This document shows positions 1-14,100 of a DNA stretch of 64,000 nucleotides, piece by piece. Origin of the DNA: Trematomus loennbergii (lineage: Eukaryota > Chordata > Actinopteri > Perciformes > Nototheniidae); the NCBI GenBank assembly GCA_012861695.1, contig JAAOOA010000116.1:25638970-25702969 (forward strand), given 5' to 3'. The position numbers and the translations under genes were made by a program. Below the pieces are notes generated by a model. It was given only the letters and a program-made list of their open reading frames with translations. It was not told the DNA's origin and ran no database searches. The first letter of the stretch is position 1. Each line of letters opens with the position of its first letter.

Positions 1-24
1 GCGCCTCCTTTTTACGTTTTTATC

Positions 25-167
25 TCATTCGGCGACTTTGTCCATCCTATAGACTACAGTGGTGGAGCTGTCCTGGTGCGACTCGGTGGGGGCCACCTTT
101 TTCCAAAGGGGGCTTTCAGAGCTAGCTCCTGCTGGAGGCTGTCGTAATCCATGGGTCCGAAGAAGAA
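25..167 (-). CDS. gls: gls exon 15: glutaminase-C (GAC) specific terminal exon, frameshifted
   Basis: The reading starts [18 protein letters not shown], close to the start of the human GAC tail, and later reads WKKVAP and STTVVYRM in a different frame, ending at TGA 27-25. The 143-nt length is one short of the 48 codons expected. The break falls at the G run 108-112 (a C run in the sense strand). The acceptor is CAG at 173-171, or the next CAG at 170-168. Without a correction the protein leaves the family sequence after about 18 residues and stops at 56-54. This exon ends the GAC isoform in place of the ankyrin-repeat KGA tail. Confidence 0.85.
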
Positions 168-3100
168 CTGCTGTTTCAATCGACACGAATAACAAATTAG
201 TCTGGCTCCTACTGTTTGTGTTTTCTTTGTGTGTGTATACATTTTTATATATATAAATAAAATGTTTGTGGTGTGTAAATGGCATTTAGTTTGCTGATAA
301 ATCTTTTGAAATACCTACTGAATCCCTGATAGGAAAGTGAGTGAAAAATAACTCTGTTGATCCCATTTTCAGGGGCTTGTATTTTGTGCAGAGAACATTC
401 CACTTTAACATTAGGCTAACAGCTAGCATCAGAAGCTAACTGTTATCAGATCCTGGATCTCAAACTCGGACCAACAAAGGCAGCAAAACTTTTTCTGATA
501 ACTGGCTTCCTTTCTTAAAAACAGGTGAAAATGTCAGGATTATTGTTCTAAATTCATTATTTATTTTTATTTCATTTTTTGTGTTCTTGGTAGTTGTGCA
601 CTTCATCTTCTTTTGGTCAAAACGAGTATTTCAACATCCAACACTTGATAAAAATGATCCTGACCAAACCTTTGAGGTGACAGGAAAACATTGATCAACA
701 GAATTGTTTTTTTCTCCCTTGCCTCCCAGGGGTTATGTTAATACCCGAGCTAAACCCATTTAAGGTTTAAGGGGTTTCCTTATTTAGCTTTAGGAACGGC
801 AGGATCGAAACGAAGAAAGACTTTGGCTTCAGTTTTTTATCTGTGTGGGCCTCTCTGTATTTTTTTAACCGAGGTATAAATGGCCAGCTTTGTCATACAC
901 ACTTGGTTAACTAACATGCTTATATTGAACCCTATGCAAAGCAAACTGAATGGTATCCAGTGACCAAACTCAGAAATATGCTTTGTTTGTCTTAAAAACA
1001 CCTGCAGCAATCTCCATGGGTTAGAGAGGTAGCACAGTTTAAGACCGAGGAAAATCACGTTTCGCTGTCTATATAAATTGACATGTTTTTTTCCGATAAA
1101 GATGTACTTTTTGTACAGTTATGGCAATCAAAATGTAAGCAAACCACAACAAAACAGACGCAATGAGCTGTTCAATGTGAACTCCAGCAAGCTAAGCATC
1201 AGACGCGTTCTTGGAGAGAAGGAGCCACTCAGTGTGTTTGAGGAGGGAAATGGTGCAGCTTTGTGGGTTGTTCCTCACAACGTGATGCCGCTGTGTGTCC
1301 TTACCCGCTGGTCCCCTCCTTCTCTGCGGGGGTCGTGCTTCTTGGCAAAGTGTTTCAGGTTGTCGTAGTTGTGGAAGTTAAAGAGCTCCACCAGGTCCTG
1401 GAATGAAAAGGCAGATAGATAAATCGGAAGGATGAATACAATATGAAATGTAATTCTGTTTCTAAATGCCAATAATTTCAGTTAAGAAACAGATTAAAAC
1501 AGCACTAGCTGTTATCTGATTACATGCACTGTTCACTGACTAAAGCAAAATTAATTATGAATTTCTTAATTTAAGTTTTGTGTTACCTTTCTATGCTATT
1601 CACTAATATAAAAGTTCCTTAAAAAGTTATATGTCAAAATCCAAAATGACATTGAATCTATAATTATTGTAAGTCTAGAGAAAGCCATTTGAAGACTATA
1701 TGTGTGCATTCTGCAATAAGGCAGGTGACTGAAGATGTTTGAAATACAATTACTCCAGAATGCCTCTTTGTCATACAGTAATACACTGGTATGTAAACAT
1801 AGAAGTCTGTGTTGTTACAGGCCATGCAGTGATCTACTGTCCTGTACCGCCCTCACATACCGTGCAGAACTGGATTCCTCTCACTGAGTTCCCCATCTTG
1901 TCCAGAGGAGGAGACCAGCACATGATGCCCATCACATTGGGAACAACCAGCAGGATCCCCCCCGCTACTCCAGACTTGGCTGGCAGACCGACCTACAACA
2001 GGGAGAAGAGTTACACAACAGAACCGCAGCTGAGTGTATCTGCAGTAGCAACATAGCAACAGTATTTTGCTGGAAAAGGAGAGGATGAGGGTTTGTTTGT
2101 TGTTCGGTTGAAATTGAACAGCGTTTCGAATGAGTATTCGAAACGCATTTGCCGTTTTGGCTACGTAGAGTGAAGTTGTGTTGTCTTTGCTGGCTTTTGC
2201 TGCCGCGAGTTTTGGTCGCACAGTGATGATACTTATACCATTGGAATCTGTGGAATCTCAGCGTGCAGATCCGATGATGCTAAGTGCGTTAGCACTCTTT
2301 CGCTTAGTGCTAATTCAGAGGCTCGGCGTTAGACTTGTGTTTTGTTTCTGTAAAAATTGTTCATATCGTCTGATAGCTGAGTTTCTTCCCGTTAAGTGGG
2401 TATGACACATTCATAGTTTGTTAAATGTTAAGAAGCCCTCAGACGCTGTTTTTGCAAGATGTTGCTTGTTGCCCTGGGGGCGGGGGCTCCCGGGCTTAAC
2501 AGGTTAAGAAGTGAAATCATATTGACAAAATATGCAAAGAGGATATCAATAAAGAGTAGATGTTACTGTTGTTATTGTCAAAACTAACTGCTTGAAATCA
2601 CGATGAGAATAGAAACATATTTTCCCACATGGCTCCCACTCTCTACTTTTTTGGCACCAGGAGCGGTCTAATTAAAATGTGCCATCTCATCAGCCCTAAC
2701 ACCTCGGCTCGGGCAGACCATGTGATATGACAGCTATGCTAGCTAGAGTTAAATACAAGCATGTAATGGTAACGGCCCTTAACCGTTATTTTTGAATGAT
2801 TTCAGTATTGGTCAAAGAGACAGACATGTACAATTAGTGCATGACACTAGGTCATGACATTCATCACCTTGAAGGACATTATTATTTAAATCAGGAAATT
2901 CTGAAAAACAGTAAATCAGGTATATTTTGTGTGGAAACACCAAACATTGGGATATTTGATTGTTCACACTATTTACATTATGCACACTCTTGTTTCTACT
3001 TTATTAAATATACCTGTACAGAACAGTCCAATACAACTGTTCTGCCATAACGCTATTTTGGCATGTCAGGACATAGCAGATATAATCACAAAAAAGCAGA

Positions 3101-5109
3101 GGAACTATGTGAGCCTAAAACAGACAAGGCTACAGGTAAACACAACTGTAGTTAATAAACTCTCTCATTATGTCCAAAACACTCAAATTCAGTTTACAGC
3201 TCTGGCATAACATCAAAACTCTTTGAACATTTTTACACAGGACCAACCCTGCCATCACTCACAATTATGATAATAATAATAATAATTAGTAGCTTTCGTT
3301 TCTATGTCTGGATTGTAGCCTGCAAACACATATTTGGAAGGATTTATAAAACAGTTTCAAAAACTAAAACGAAATACTTTTTAAGACGGTGACTATAAGA
3401 CACGTTGTTTTAAAGTACAAATAGTAATGCTTAAAACGCGGCCAGACTTCACAGGTTTGACTCCTTGGCCATTTTAAACAAAACATATGTCTCATACTAT
3501 ACTTGTGATCCTATCCTTTTACTTACATGGAAAGCAAACTGTCCTGAGAAGTCGTACATGCCGCAGGAGTGCATCAGACTCAACGTGTTCCTCACCGCCT
3601 CGGGGCTCAGCACACGTTCCCCCGTGATGGGACAGATGCCGCCGTTAGCCAGAGTGGCCGCCATGACACTGGCGCTCTCACAGGTCACCTCAATGGAGCA
3701 GAGCTGCAGGTTCACACATAAGGACAATTTGTATCATTTCTCCATCAACATTTTCTTGCACTGCAGAGCCCTTTTGCGTCACGCCACATGGAAACTTGGT
3801 GGTGGGAGAACAGGCGAGCAGGAATGAGAATGACGCTGGTGGTGACAGAGGAATTCTGTCCCACCGTCTCAGGCGGAGAAATCGGTGGAGCTGCAGCTGA
3901 GAAAAGATTGAGTGTGTGTGTGTGTGTGTGAGGAAGTCCGCGGATTGGTCCATTTGGATCAATGGGTCCATTTGAGTATGGGCACGTCACTGTACCCAGG
4001 AAGAAAAAGAGAATCTCCAACGAGGCGTTTTGGGGCAGCATAGACAGGTCTTTTCTGTGTTAGAGTTTTACTCGCTACAGGGTGTATTTGAGGGTTTGTG
4101 ACTTTGCAGACGTTTACATGCAGAAAACTTCATAACACACAAGGGGATGGGGTAGTAACCGGAAAAGTATGAAATGGGACCTTTAAGGTTTTGATGAAAA
4201 TGTAATCAAATGCTACTGTATGTCCCTCACAGCAACCGGTTTAAATTGGCTCATTCTCTCAATAAAAACACAGAAAAGAAAGTGTAGAATGGTATTCTGC
4301 CCTCATTTAGAGTTTCAGACACCTCTGAAACCAAATCTATGTACTGTTTATTGCAGGAACAGTTTTTAATAGCTACTGTATGAGTAGTTTACAGGGAAGT
4401 TAACATGATGAGAACGGAGAGTTTGACAGAAAGAAAGTGATATGGGGCTAAATATGGTAGAGAAGCAGAAAGTCGATCAATCCAGGATCTCTGACAGTTG
4501 GAATCAATAGAGTAGAAAGAGCAGGCAAACAACATTTTTGATAGTCATACAAAAAAAATGAATTGGACTTTATATTGATACTGAATTTAGAGAAAATGGA
4601 GAGGAAACCAAGGCTAAACTTACTTGAAAGTAGAAGTCCAGAACAGATGTCATGTCTGTCCCGTCTGGGAAACACTGCAGAGAAACAATCAAATGAACTT
4701 TCCCCAAACACTGTGAATTTCCATGTCACACAATGTTTACTGAGACTAACAGGTATGTCTAATAAAAGCAGATTCCAAATAGGCACATGCAAACTAAAAA
4801 GATTATATTTAATTGGGGGACATATCAATTAAATATAGATTTTCTCATAGGCCTCTGGCAGTAACTCACACCTTCTCTTTTTTGTTCAGTCTTACAATTA
4901 CTGTTCTTCAGCTTTGCAGGGCAGATAGATATCAATAGAGTGACAGAAGTATAAAAAGTCAGCAACGCCCTATGACTCATCCAAGCTCAAACCTTTTTCT
5001 CCTTCAGGTAGTAGCCGATGGCAAAGTTCCTGTCCCCTGACTCACGCTCCGACTGGAATCTGTCACACAAAGATCAGAGCACTCCCATTAAATAGGGGAA
5101 GGAAATATT

Positions 5110-5167
<58 letters not shown>

Positions 5168-8100
5168 TTGCACTTGAGTGTTGGAATTCTGGCCCCCCTC
5201 CACTCATGTCTACAGTACATACAAAGTCCTTATGCTATCTATCATGTGATGATACACTGCAACATGAGTCTCTGTGCTTGCTCTTTTCTGTACACATTGT
5301 TAGCATATGGCATCATCATAAATCATGCTAGTGACCTTTACAATACAGACAGCATTTCGTCCGTCATAAATAACACATCATATCACCTAATGAATGTAAG
5401 TAATAACAAATAACTGCTGACTTCCAACCTTTACTTTTGTGACCAATTTGCTAATTGCCTACAAAGAGACCAAAATAACTATAAAGAGATGCCATACAGC
5501 TTCAGAGATACACAAAGAGACTTCTGAACGACTATGAATAAGGTAAAAACATATAAAGTGACACAAAACGACTACACAAAAAGGACCTCAAAAAGACTAA
5601 ACACAGAAATAAAACTACCTCATAAAGACCCAAATCGACTACTGAGAGACACAAAACAACCACAAAGAGACACAAAACAACCACAAACATACAAAAGAGC
5701 TACAAAAGGACACACAACTAACAGAGTTTGTGTCTTGCGCTGTGTAGGAGAGATGGTAGGCCCTTCTGCATGTCTGTGACCAAGGACCATATTTCATAAT
5801 CCACGTGACATATTCATATTTCACATTCAGACGACCTACACAAGTTGGCTGTGGAAATACAACGCTTTCCATTGCATTGAGCACAACATGCCTGATGATA
5901 GACAGATCCTCCAGTCATTGTTGTTAGTGATGCTGTTGACATCCATTGCATTTTGTTTGCTGCCCAAACCACAGATGCAGATTCCAGATTAAGTTTTTAA
6001 TCCGTCACTGAGCCAATTGGCCTTTAGAGCTCGTTATCGAAGAGCTGATTAAAGACACCTGCCGAGAGGTGACCAATGGTGGGGGATTAAAGGTTCAACA
6101 CGCTACAACGTTTTGAGCCATACAGAGTAGCAAGTGTGCTGCTTTGTGTGGTGAGTGAAGGAAGATGATACATCAACTCATGATTTAGAGGGACTTACGT
6201 GGCGTTGCTGAAACCCACATACTCGTTTCCCGCCATACGTTTCAGAAAGTTCATGACCTGGAGGAAGCCGAGTGAAAGTTGATACATTGTTATTTACATT
6301 TTTAAAAAGTCATTACAGCCCCTTTAATGTCTAGCTGTGAGCAGTTACTACATTTTCTTGTATACTGCATGGTGGTATAGCAGCACACTTGTTAGTATGC
6401 ATAATCACACTTCATTGTGTCCTTTCTCTAGAGTAAACACTATGTACTCAACATCTACTCAGTTACTGTGTAGTAAGGCATTTAGCACAGCTCATAAGCT
6501 TTATTAGACAGTCTAAAGAGGTCTATTAAATACACAATAATAAAACCGCATCTACTCATCCTAGGGGACTCTTCATAAGGTACATAAAAGTGAATCAATA
6601 CTTTTTACTTTAATATTTCACCCGGTATGACTTCTAATACTTACATAATCAAATCTTTCTGCGTTGCTTGCACCTTGCTGTGGAGAGAAGAAAATAATCA
6701 GCAGTTAGTACAATTCATTCACAGAGGGATTTTTTTGCAGAGGACAAGCACAGCATCATTATAGATCAGACTAAAATATTAATGCTCACCAAATAAAACT
6801 ACTGAATTAGAAAATGCATTTGTGGATTTTTATGTAAAAAAAATGAATAAGAATCACATGAGTTTTGCCAATAAATATAAAAATAGATATCAAATATTAA
6901 TAGGATTTGATGAGACTTGATTACACAGTGGAAAATCTTTAGAGTTAAAAAAGGGAGATTTAGTAGACATGTGCATCAGCAGACCTAAGTCAGTTAAAGA
7001 AACACATGTCCCACCATTATGTCTCACTGATTCCAAATAGGGGGCTCAATATTGTCTAATCAGTAAAAGGTAAATGTGTTGTTTTTTTTGGAAGCTGAAA
7101 CAGCTGTGACTATCCAAGTAAATGTATGCAGCTAGGTTTGCATTACAGGTTACTGTAAAGCAGGTGTATGTGTTTGAGGATGATATGTCAACATGTGTCA
7201 TGTGTCAAGAGACTGTCAGACAAAACAACGGGCAGGATACAAAGGGAGGAATGCTTTTCCTCTGAGAATAGAATGCACAGTTTGTGTACCTTTTTGAAGC
7301 TTATTATGTTGCCTATTGCACTGCAGAAAACACAGCAAAAGTACAAATGGACATGCATGCACATTTATAGTTCTGTAGCATTAGTTGCAAATATATAGGA
7401 TGGTGTGCGCATATTTTTAACATTACATTTAAAAGACAAATGCATTATGTGTGACAGTACATTTCAAAAATTCTACACTTTACTGTGCAGAAGAAAAAGT
7501 AAGTGACACTGATGGAGGTGTTAAAGAGTCACTAAATGAGAGTTCTACAGATCTGATTGGAGGAGAAAGAGAGAAGAGTGGGGTAGGGGTCTGGGGATTG
7601 GGAGGAGAAAGATATGGAAAAGGAAGAAAAAATTACCAACGTCATTTGACCTGCAGCAGCAGTCATTATTTCCCACAGTTCCTATGTCTGTAAAAACAGC
7701 AACAACATGTAGCCTTCAAGCACCATGTAACAACAGTTCTGCCACTTCAACCATCCAACAGTTTTCCCCCCAAGCTTAAAGCTAATTGGGCGACCTGACC
7801 TGGTGGAGACATTTGAGTCTCAGTATAGAAAAACAAATAACACTGAAACAATGGTGAGCAGATGGACACTGACACTCATGATCGTCTCAGAAAAATGTGA
7901 GGAGATGTGTTTGGAGCATTCCTGCAAAGTGTCTTTAGTCATTTTGTATGTCCAGTAACAGGTCTGCTGTGTAACGAAAGCTTTATCTGAACAGCAATCT
8001 ATTAAACTAAAACGATTTATATAACGTGCATTACAAATCTAAATGAGGAAGGTGTTTTGACTGGTTGATTTGCTTGACAAATGAGGAGTACAGAGACAGT

Positions 8101-11100
8101 AATAATATTACAAAGGACCTTACTTGGAAGAAAAAGAACAGATTTAATCTAATAGAGGATTAAAAAGTACAGTTGGTGCTCTTCTAATGTTTCAACCTAG
8201 CCTAGTATTTATCTGCTTACACCACTGTTGGAAATGTTTAAGAGTTATTTCAACATTTAAGCCCTTTCCCTTGGAGAGTGAGATGAATAGATCACCAAAA
8301 TAATGTCATGGACGTGTTTAGCTAGTTTAGCATGAAGACAGAAACAGGTAAACGCCTAGCTTGGCGTGTTCAAAAGCACACCAACCAACACTAAATCTCA
8401 CTCATTTACATACATTTGTTAATTAATATGAACAGAATTTGTTTTGCATTTTTTAGCACCATTTCTGGGGAATTATCTTTGGGCAAACAACAGCTAATTC
8501 TCAGAGTCTGGTTATCTCAGAGAGGCTGTCGGGTCTGCTGCTGTTAGTCGTTCTTAGATACCAATATCATAACCTGTGCTCACAATATCATACATCTTCC
8601 ACTAAAAACAACACTGAAGCACTTCCAAATACTACTACATTCCTGGTTAGACGTTTCCCTCAAGTCTTTTTTCTAAGCTAGCTATTTTAAGCTTTCAGAT
8701 TCATACTTAGTTAATTGCTTAGTAGATGCATTTATTCATGTTTTAGCCTCTTGGTGCCGGTGGTAAAATCAGTTAACCCAACAGTTAAAAAAAAAAAAAA
8801 ACATGGAATTTCAATTAGTAGTATTCTTTCAGCTGTTTTTGGTTTCTATGAACTAATGCTAAATAGCTTTAGGTTATTGGCTTTCATATCATCTTACTCT
8901 CAGAGAAGAAAATTAACTATGAAACTACTAAAAGCCAAGTTACCCATCGCTGTGAAAGATATCTTTTATTTGAGATTACCATTTTAATCTAAATTCTACT
9001 TCTGTTCGACAACTGTAACGACACACAACAGTCACACAAATGGAAAGGTGTTTTAATGGTATCTGTTGTGTCTTGTGTTTGTTCATTATGTTAAACAATA
9101 AAAAGGAAAGTAAGCTTTTAAACATTGCTGTTACAGATCAGATCCAATTCACAAATACTGCTGACAAGTTAGAAATTAAGGTCCAATGTTTCCTCAAGCA
9201 GCCTTTGTGTTCAATTAAAGTTTTAACACAATAAAATGTAATAATTTTCCTCAGTGTACTTTAACTGGTCTTCAAATAAATATTCATTGTTCTTTTGCCC
9301 CGAAAGTATAAATGTTAAGAAACAGTACTACTCGGTTTAAAAATGTACTTTATGGCACCAAATTCATAAACATGCCATTGTAAAATGACTAACGATGACA
9401 ATTATGTTGTCAACTTTGCTTTTATTGCACAATAAACTACAAATGTATATCTTGGGCCATTGTCAGATATACACTGTATACAGCCACATGTTTGATAATA
9501 CTACCATTGTTTCAACTTCGAGAGACATATGCAAGAATATGATGTATTTAAGTTAAATGGGATTATATTTGTAAACTGATAAACACCAAGCACAGGTGAA
9601 TTTTGAAATGGGAATGTGTTTTGAACATGTGGAAACGGAAAACAAACAGGTTCCAGACCCTGAGACTTCTGACAAAGAGTACAAGAGGTCCAAAACCAAA
9701 TGAAAATCAAACAGGCCACATGCTTCAGCATGCTTGTTCATACATAGGTGGTGATTTTATTTCATTCCCTTTATATATTGCTTCCTCTCAAGTAACAAAA
9801 AACCCCACTAATAATCAGATTTCCAAGCTTTGGTATCATATTGTTTCTTACAACATCAACAACAAATATTCATATTATTAGTGAACACAAATTCAGTTCC
9901 AAGTCTAATTGTTTGGGACAAAAGATTGGCCCAACATAAGGTCCTCTCCAGAAAAACCTACAGTCAAATATCTTTGACATTGAGCATTTTGTAGCAAATA
10001 GCAGAGAATGTGTTGTGCAGCTCATTTCAAGATATTCAAAAGAAAACATCTGTGATTTAGTCTTGCAGCTATTTATAGAAAGCTCTTTTCTGAATGTGTC
10101 TGTGTAAGTGCTAATTATGCAGTGCCAGCACAATTATGTAAAGAGCCCCTGTGAAGTAAAATAATTAAAAGTCAAACCCGAAAATGATTTTTAACACTGA
10201 AAAGAGCTTTAAAACATATGGAAAAAGCTGGTGTTAAAGCCATGTTTCATCTCTCCTTTGTTATGTGTGAAACTGTGAGCTGCAGCTCATATGACAAGCG
10301 ATTCATTTCTGAAGTCACTGTCAGTTATCTGTCACACTAAGCTGAGGTGAAAAGATAGAGGCTCTGTGACAGGTAAGTATTGACTCACTTCCTGTCTCTC
10401 TCATGTGCAGATTGAGGCTGGTTTGCGTGCACTGCACTTGACTAGCTCCACTTCCAGGTTATTTTCAGTAGGGACGATAACAGAGTATGTTTGTGTGCTG
10501 GGGCTGGCTGAGTGCCTTCCGGAAGGATTTACACAAGACTTAATTACCACAACAGGACACATGGCAGTGGACTAAGGTGGTGACCTAGAAATGATTCCAG
10601 CCGAGTCAAAAGTCATACATATCTGAGCAAACTGGGAGTTTGCACCGAGTAAAGGTACAAATTAACTGAATGTGACGTGCATTGAGATACGCCCATTTTT
10701 TTTTTTAACAGCTGAACACGCACTCGAGGCGCGACACAGCAGTGTTACTGTTACTTTTTTAGAGAGCTAAAAAGGAACAAAAGCTAGTATTCTTCCCCAG
10801 AGCGTGTAGTTATATTAATAACAAAAGTGAAGTTTCACTGGTTAAAATAACAAATGTCATGTACATGCGATGACTGTATGCAATAGGAGCATCAATTGGT
10901 GCATGTCAAATAAGGAGCGGTTTTTAGTTTTATTGTTTTCAGTGCATTTGGGTCTTAACTAAGAACACCATAATCTTAAAACATGATAACAAATGAACTA
11001 GGTGTTGAATCAGCTAAAAACTGCATTACTGTGAGTCTTCCTAGCATTGTTTTAAATTAAAAGATAGGTTACTCAGCTCATTGTTAAACAGTCAATATTA

Positions 11101-14100
11101 TCTGCTAATATTAACTGTGTTATCCTTCATTTTTATTACTTGATAAGCAGCTCACTGATACACCCACCATACACAGAATCTCTAAGGTTACAGTGGAAAT
11201 GACACAGACTGAACATGAAAACACAAATGAAGGAGCGAGAAAGTGTTTCTGCGTTTACCTCTATCAGTGAAGTACAAACAATAGCACCAGCGTTCACCAT
11301 GGGGTTGTGGGGCTTATCTGCAAAAAATAAAAAACTCAGTTAGCATGCTGTAGAGGATCAAAGTGTAAACACTCACCTGAGGGCTCTGTATATAGACACA
11401 ACAAACACTGAAAATCAAATACATGTAGAGCACACAATGACTGAAGATACTAAAAATAAATATATGTTTTAATAGAGTATATACAAAATAGCAGCAGAAT
11501 GATGTGAACAAATGTTTTCAAATGTTACTTTGGCATGTAGCAAAGTTTTTATGACATGAGATTGTGGATTTTGGCACACACAAAGCTTGGAACACTGACA
11601 AAGTCTGTGTGGAAAGTTGCTCTTATTTAGGCTGGTGCCCCACGAGGACGAAAACGGGTTGTATCCGCATATTTCTCTTGCGTATAGCCCTTTTTGCCAC
11701 ACGAGCCGTAACTAAACGATAGAAACGGACCCCGCAAACGATAACAGGTCCAAAGGTGGATAGATCTGGGAAAGGAGCGCTCTGGGGGGTCATACGGCTC
11801 CGTGTGATCGCCTCTATACGATCATTTTGTGATAATGATGACGCAATAGCCCTGCCTCCCCCATCTCTGCTGCTCACCCCCGCAAAAGTAAACTGCACAC
11901 TGAATTCAGATTATCACCCTTAGCTATTATAATTACCTCTCAATCTACCTAAACTAGTTATAAACAGAGATGGGGTCGTTACTAAAAAAAAGTAATATAT
12001 TACATATTACTTTTTTAAAAAGTAATATATTGCACTACTTCGTTACTCTCTACATAAAGTAACTTGTTACTTTACTCGTTACTTTACTCGCAGGGCCGGC
12101 CCGCCCCTCCCTACAGGCAGATCACGCAGACTGCTAAAGTTTCAAATGTTCTCTTTAGTTCAGTTTCCATTGTCCATAAGACTGATCCAGATAGCTCTGA
12201 CTATGGCTGTCCTCTGTCTCCTGCTATCTGTATTTTGCGCAGTATATCTCTGAACGATGCGATGGTGATTCCACTGTGCAAATGGGCAACATTACCTCTA
12301 CTATGAAGGATGCTACAAGCCTGTCCATCTCTGCTTTGGTTACCGGTCCTCCAAATTCTAATTTGTGCCGCTTCGGAGTCGGCGACTCACAACATCCTCA
12401 CTCTGGGTTCGGGGGTCCGGTCCTTAGCTATTAGCTTCACCTTAGCATGTGTTCTTTGCAGGTGTTTGTTGAGGTTTGACGTGGTGTTTAGCAGTGGATA
12501 ACAGCTTCTGGCCTGGACACAGTTTGCACCTCACCGTCACATTCCTGTCTATTCTTCGGACGAACTCAAAATAATGGGCATACCTCCACCCCTCGAAAGT
12601 TATCGCTGACTCTGCCATGTTTATGCAGCATTGCACGCGGAGATGTGGACGCGCAAGTCGCGCATATTACGTATATATAAACCTGCGGCGGAAACCCCTC
12701 GTCTGTCAGTGTGATGACTGATTTTATAAAAGTAACGAAGTAACGCGTGTCGGGGCAATGTTAGTAACTGTAGTGTGATTACTGAATTATAAAAGTAACG
12801 CGTTACACTACTCCGTTACCGACAAAAGTAATATTATTACAGTAACGCGTACACCCAACTCTGGTTATAAATATGTTTATTTTTTTTACTGTCGGCCGGG
12901 TCACTCATTACTGGATCAGCTGCTGCATGAGACAGACACTGACGCTGTCAGAGAGGAAAAAGAGAGGACAGGCTCCGTGTATTTTATTATTATATATAGT
13001 CGTTATTCATTTGTTTTAAAGCTTAATAAATAACAAAGACCTTTGACCGGCACTTTTATAATTTTGTCCGGAAGATTTAAACTTTTACACACGTTGACCG
13101 GCGAAAAACTCTGCCCGGTTCCCTCAGCCCCCACCGCGGAGAATAAACAGAAGTGCAGCCATGCTTCTTCACTGCTTTTGTGGAGGAAGTTACAGCGCCA
13201 CGTACAGGCTCGGCATATGTACTGCAGCTTTTTCCAGCGGTGGGAGCTAAACGGAGCTGTCTCGTGTGAACAGACACTATTCGGTGTATATTGCGTGTGG
13301 ACGGAAGCTTTTTGCGATTGCGATTGCGTTAATCCTATGCGTTTTGCCGTATGCGTTCCCGTGGGGCAAGCACCTTAAACTCTGCCATGTTTAGCTATCG
13401 GAATGAGAAATACTGGATTGATTTCTGGGAGGGTTACTTCACAGTTGCTCCTAGTCTAGAATAGAAATATTTATAAACATAAATAAATTATACAAAGTAA
13501 CACATTTATAAAAGTATGAAGAAACATGTGCATTGCACTACAATATACTTTGAATAATACATATTTTAATTAATATTTATACTACAATAAATAACACATA
13601 TTTAAATAATAATATCATGTTTAAAAGCATGATTAATTTAAATACAGATTTAGCATTTTAACACATCTGTGATGATCTATGAAGATGGGTTCATGTTTGA
13701 ATAATACAAATAGAGCTGCGATGATGAAGTGTCATGTTTCAACTGTGAGTGGAGCTGGATAGATGCCACTAAGCAACAATGAGTCAAAGCTAATCGACTA
13801 CTGTTTAACTGAAGACATTTATTTAAAATCAAATAATTAAAAATGTTTTAATGTAAAAAGAAAATTAGGATATAGAAAGTCTTGCTCTCGTGTTAATCAT
13901 TGGTCAGCTGGAGGTCAGGTGACTTCTGACATATTCCTCTTCAGGAGAGTAAAACTAAGAATTAGTTTAGTCTATTTCCATAAGCTGCTCTATGTAATGA
14001 GCTCTCTTCCTCTTTAGTTATAATCATACTGTGCAAATGTAATGACAAGATGACACAAAGTCTTCCCCCCTTAGAGCTCTAAAAGCTCTAATAGAAGAGT

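Noticed and set aside
5114..5413. Cys-Val-rich open frames over GT repeats (also 45618-46054)
   Set aside because: They are translations of dinucleotide repeats with no other support.
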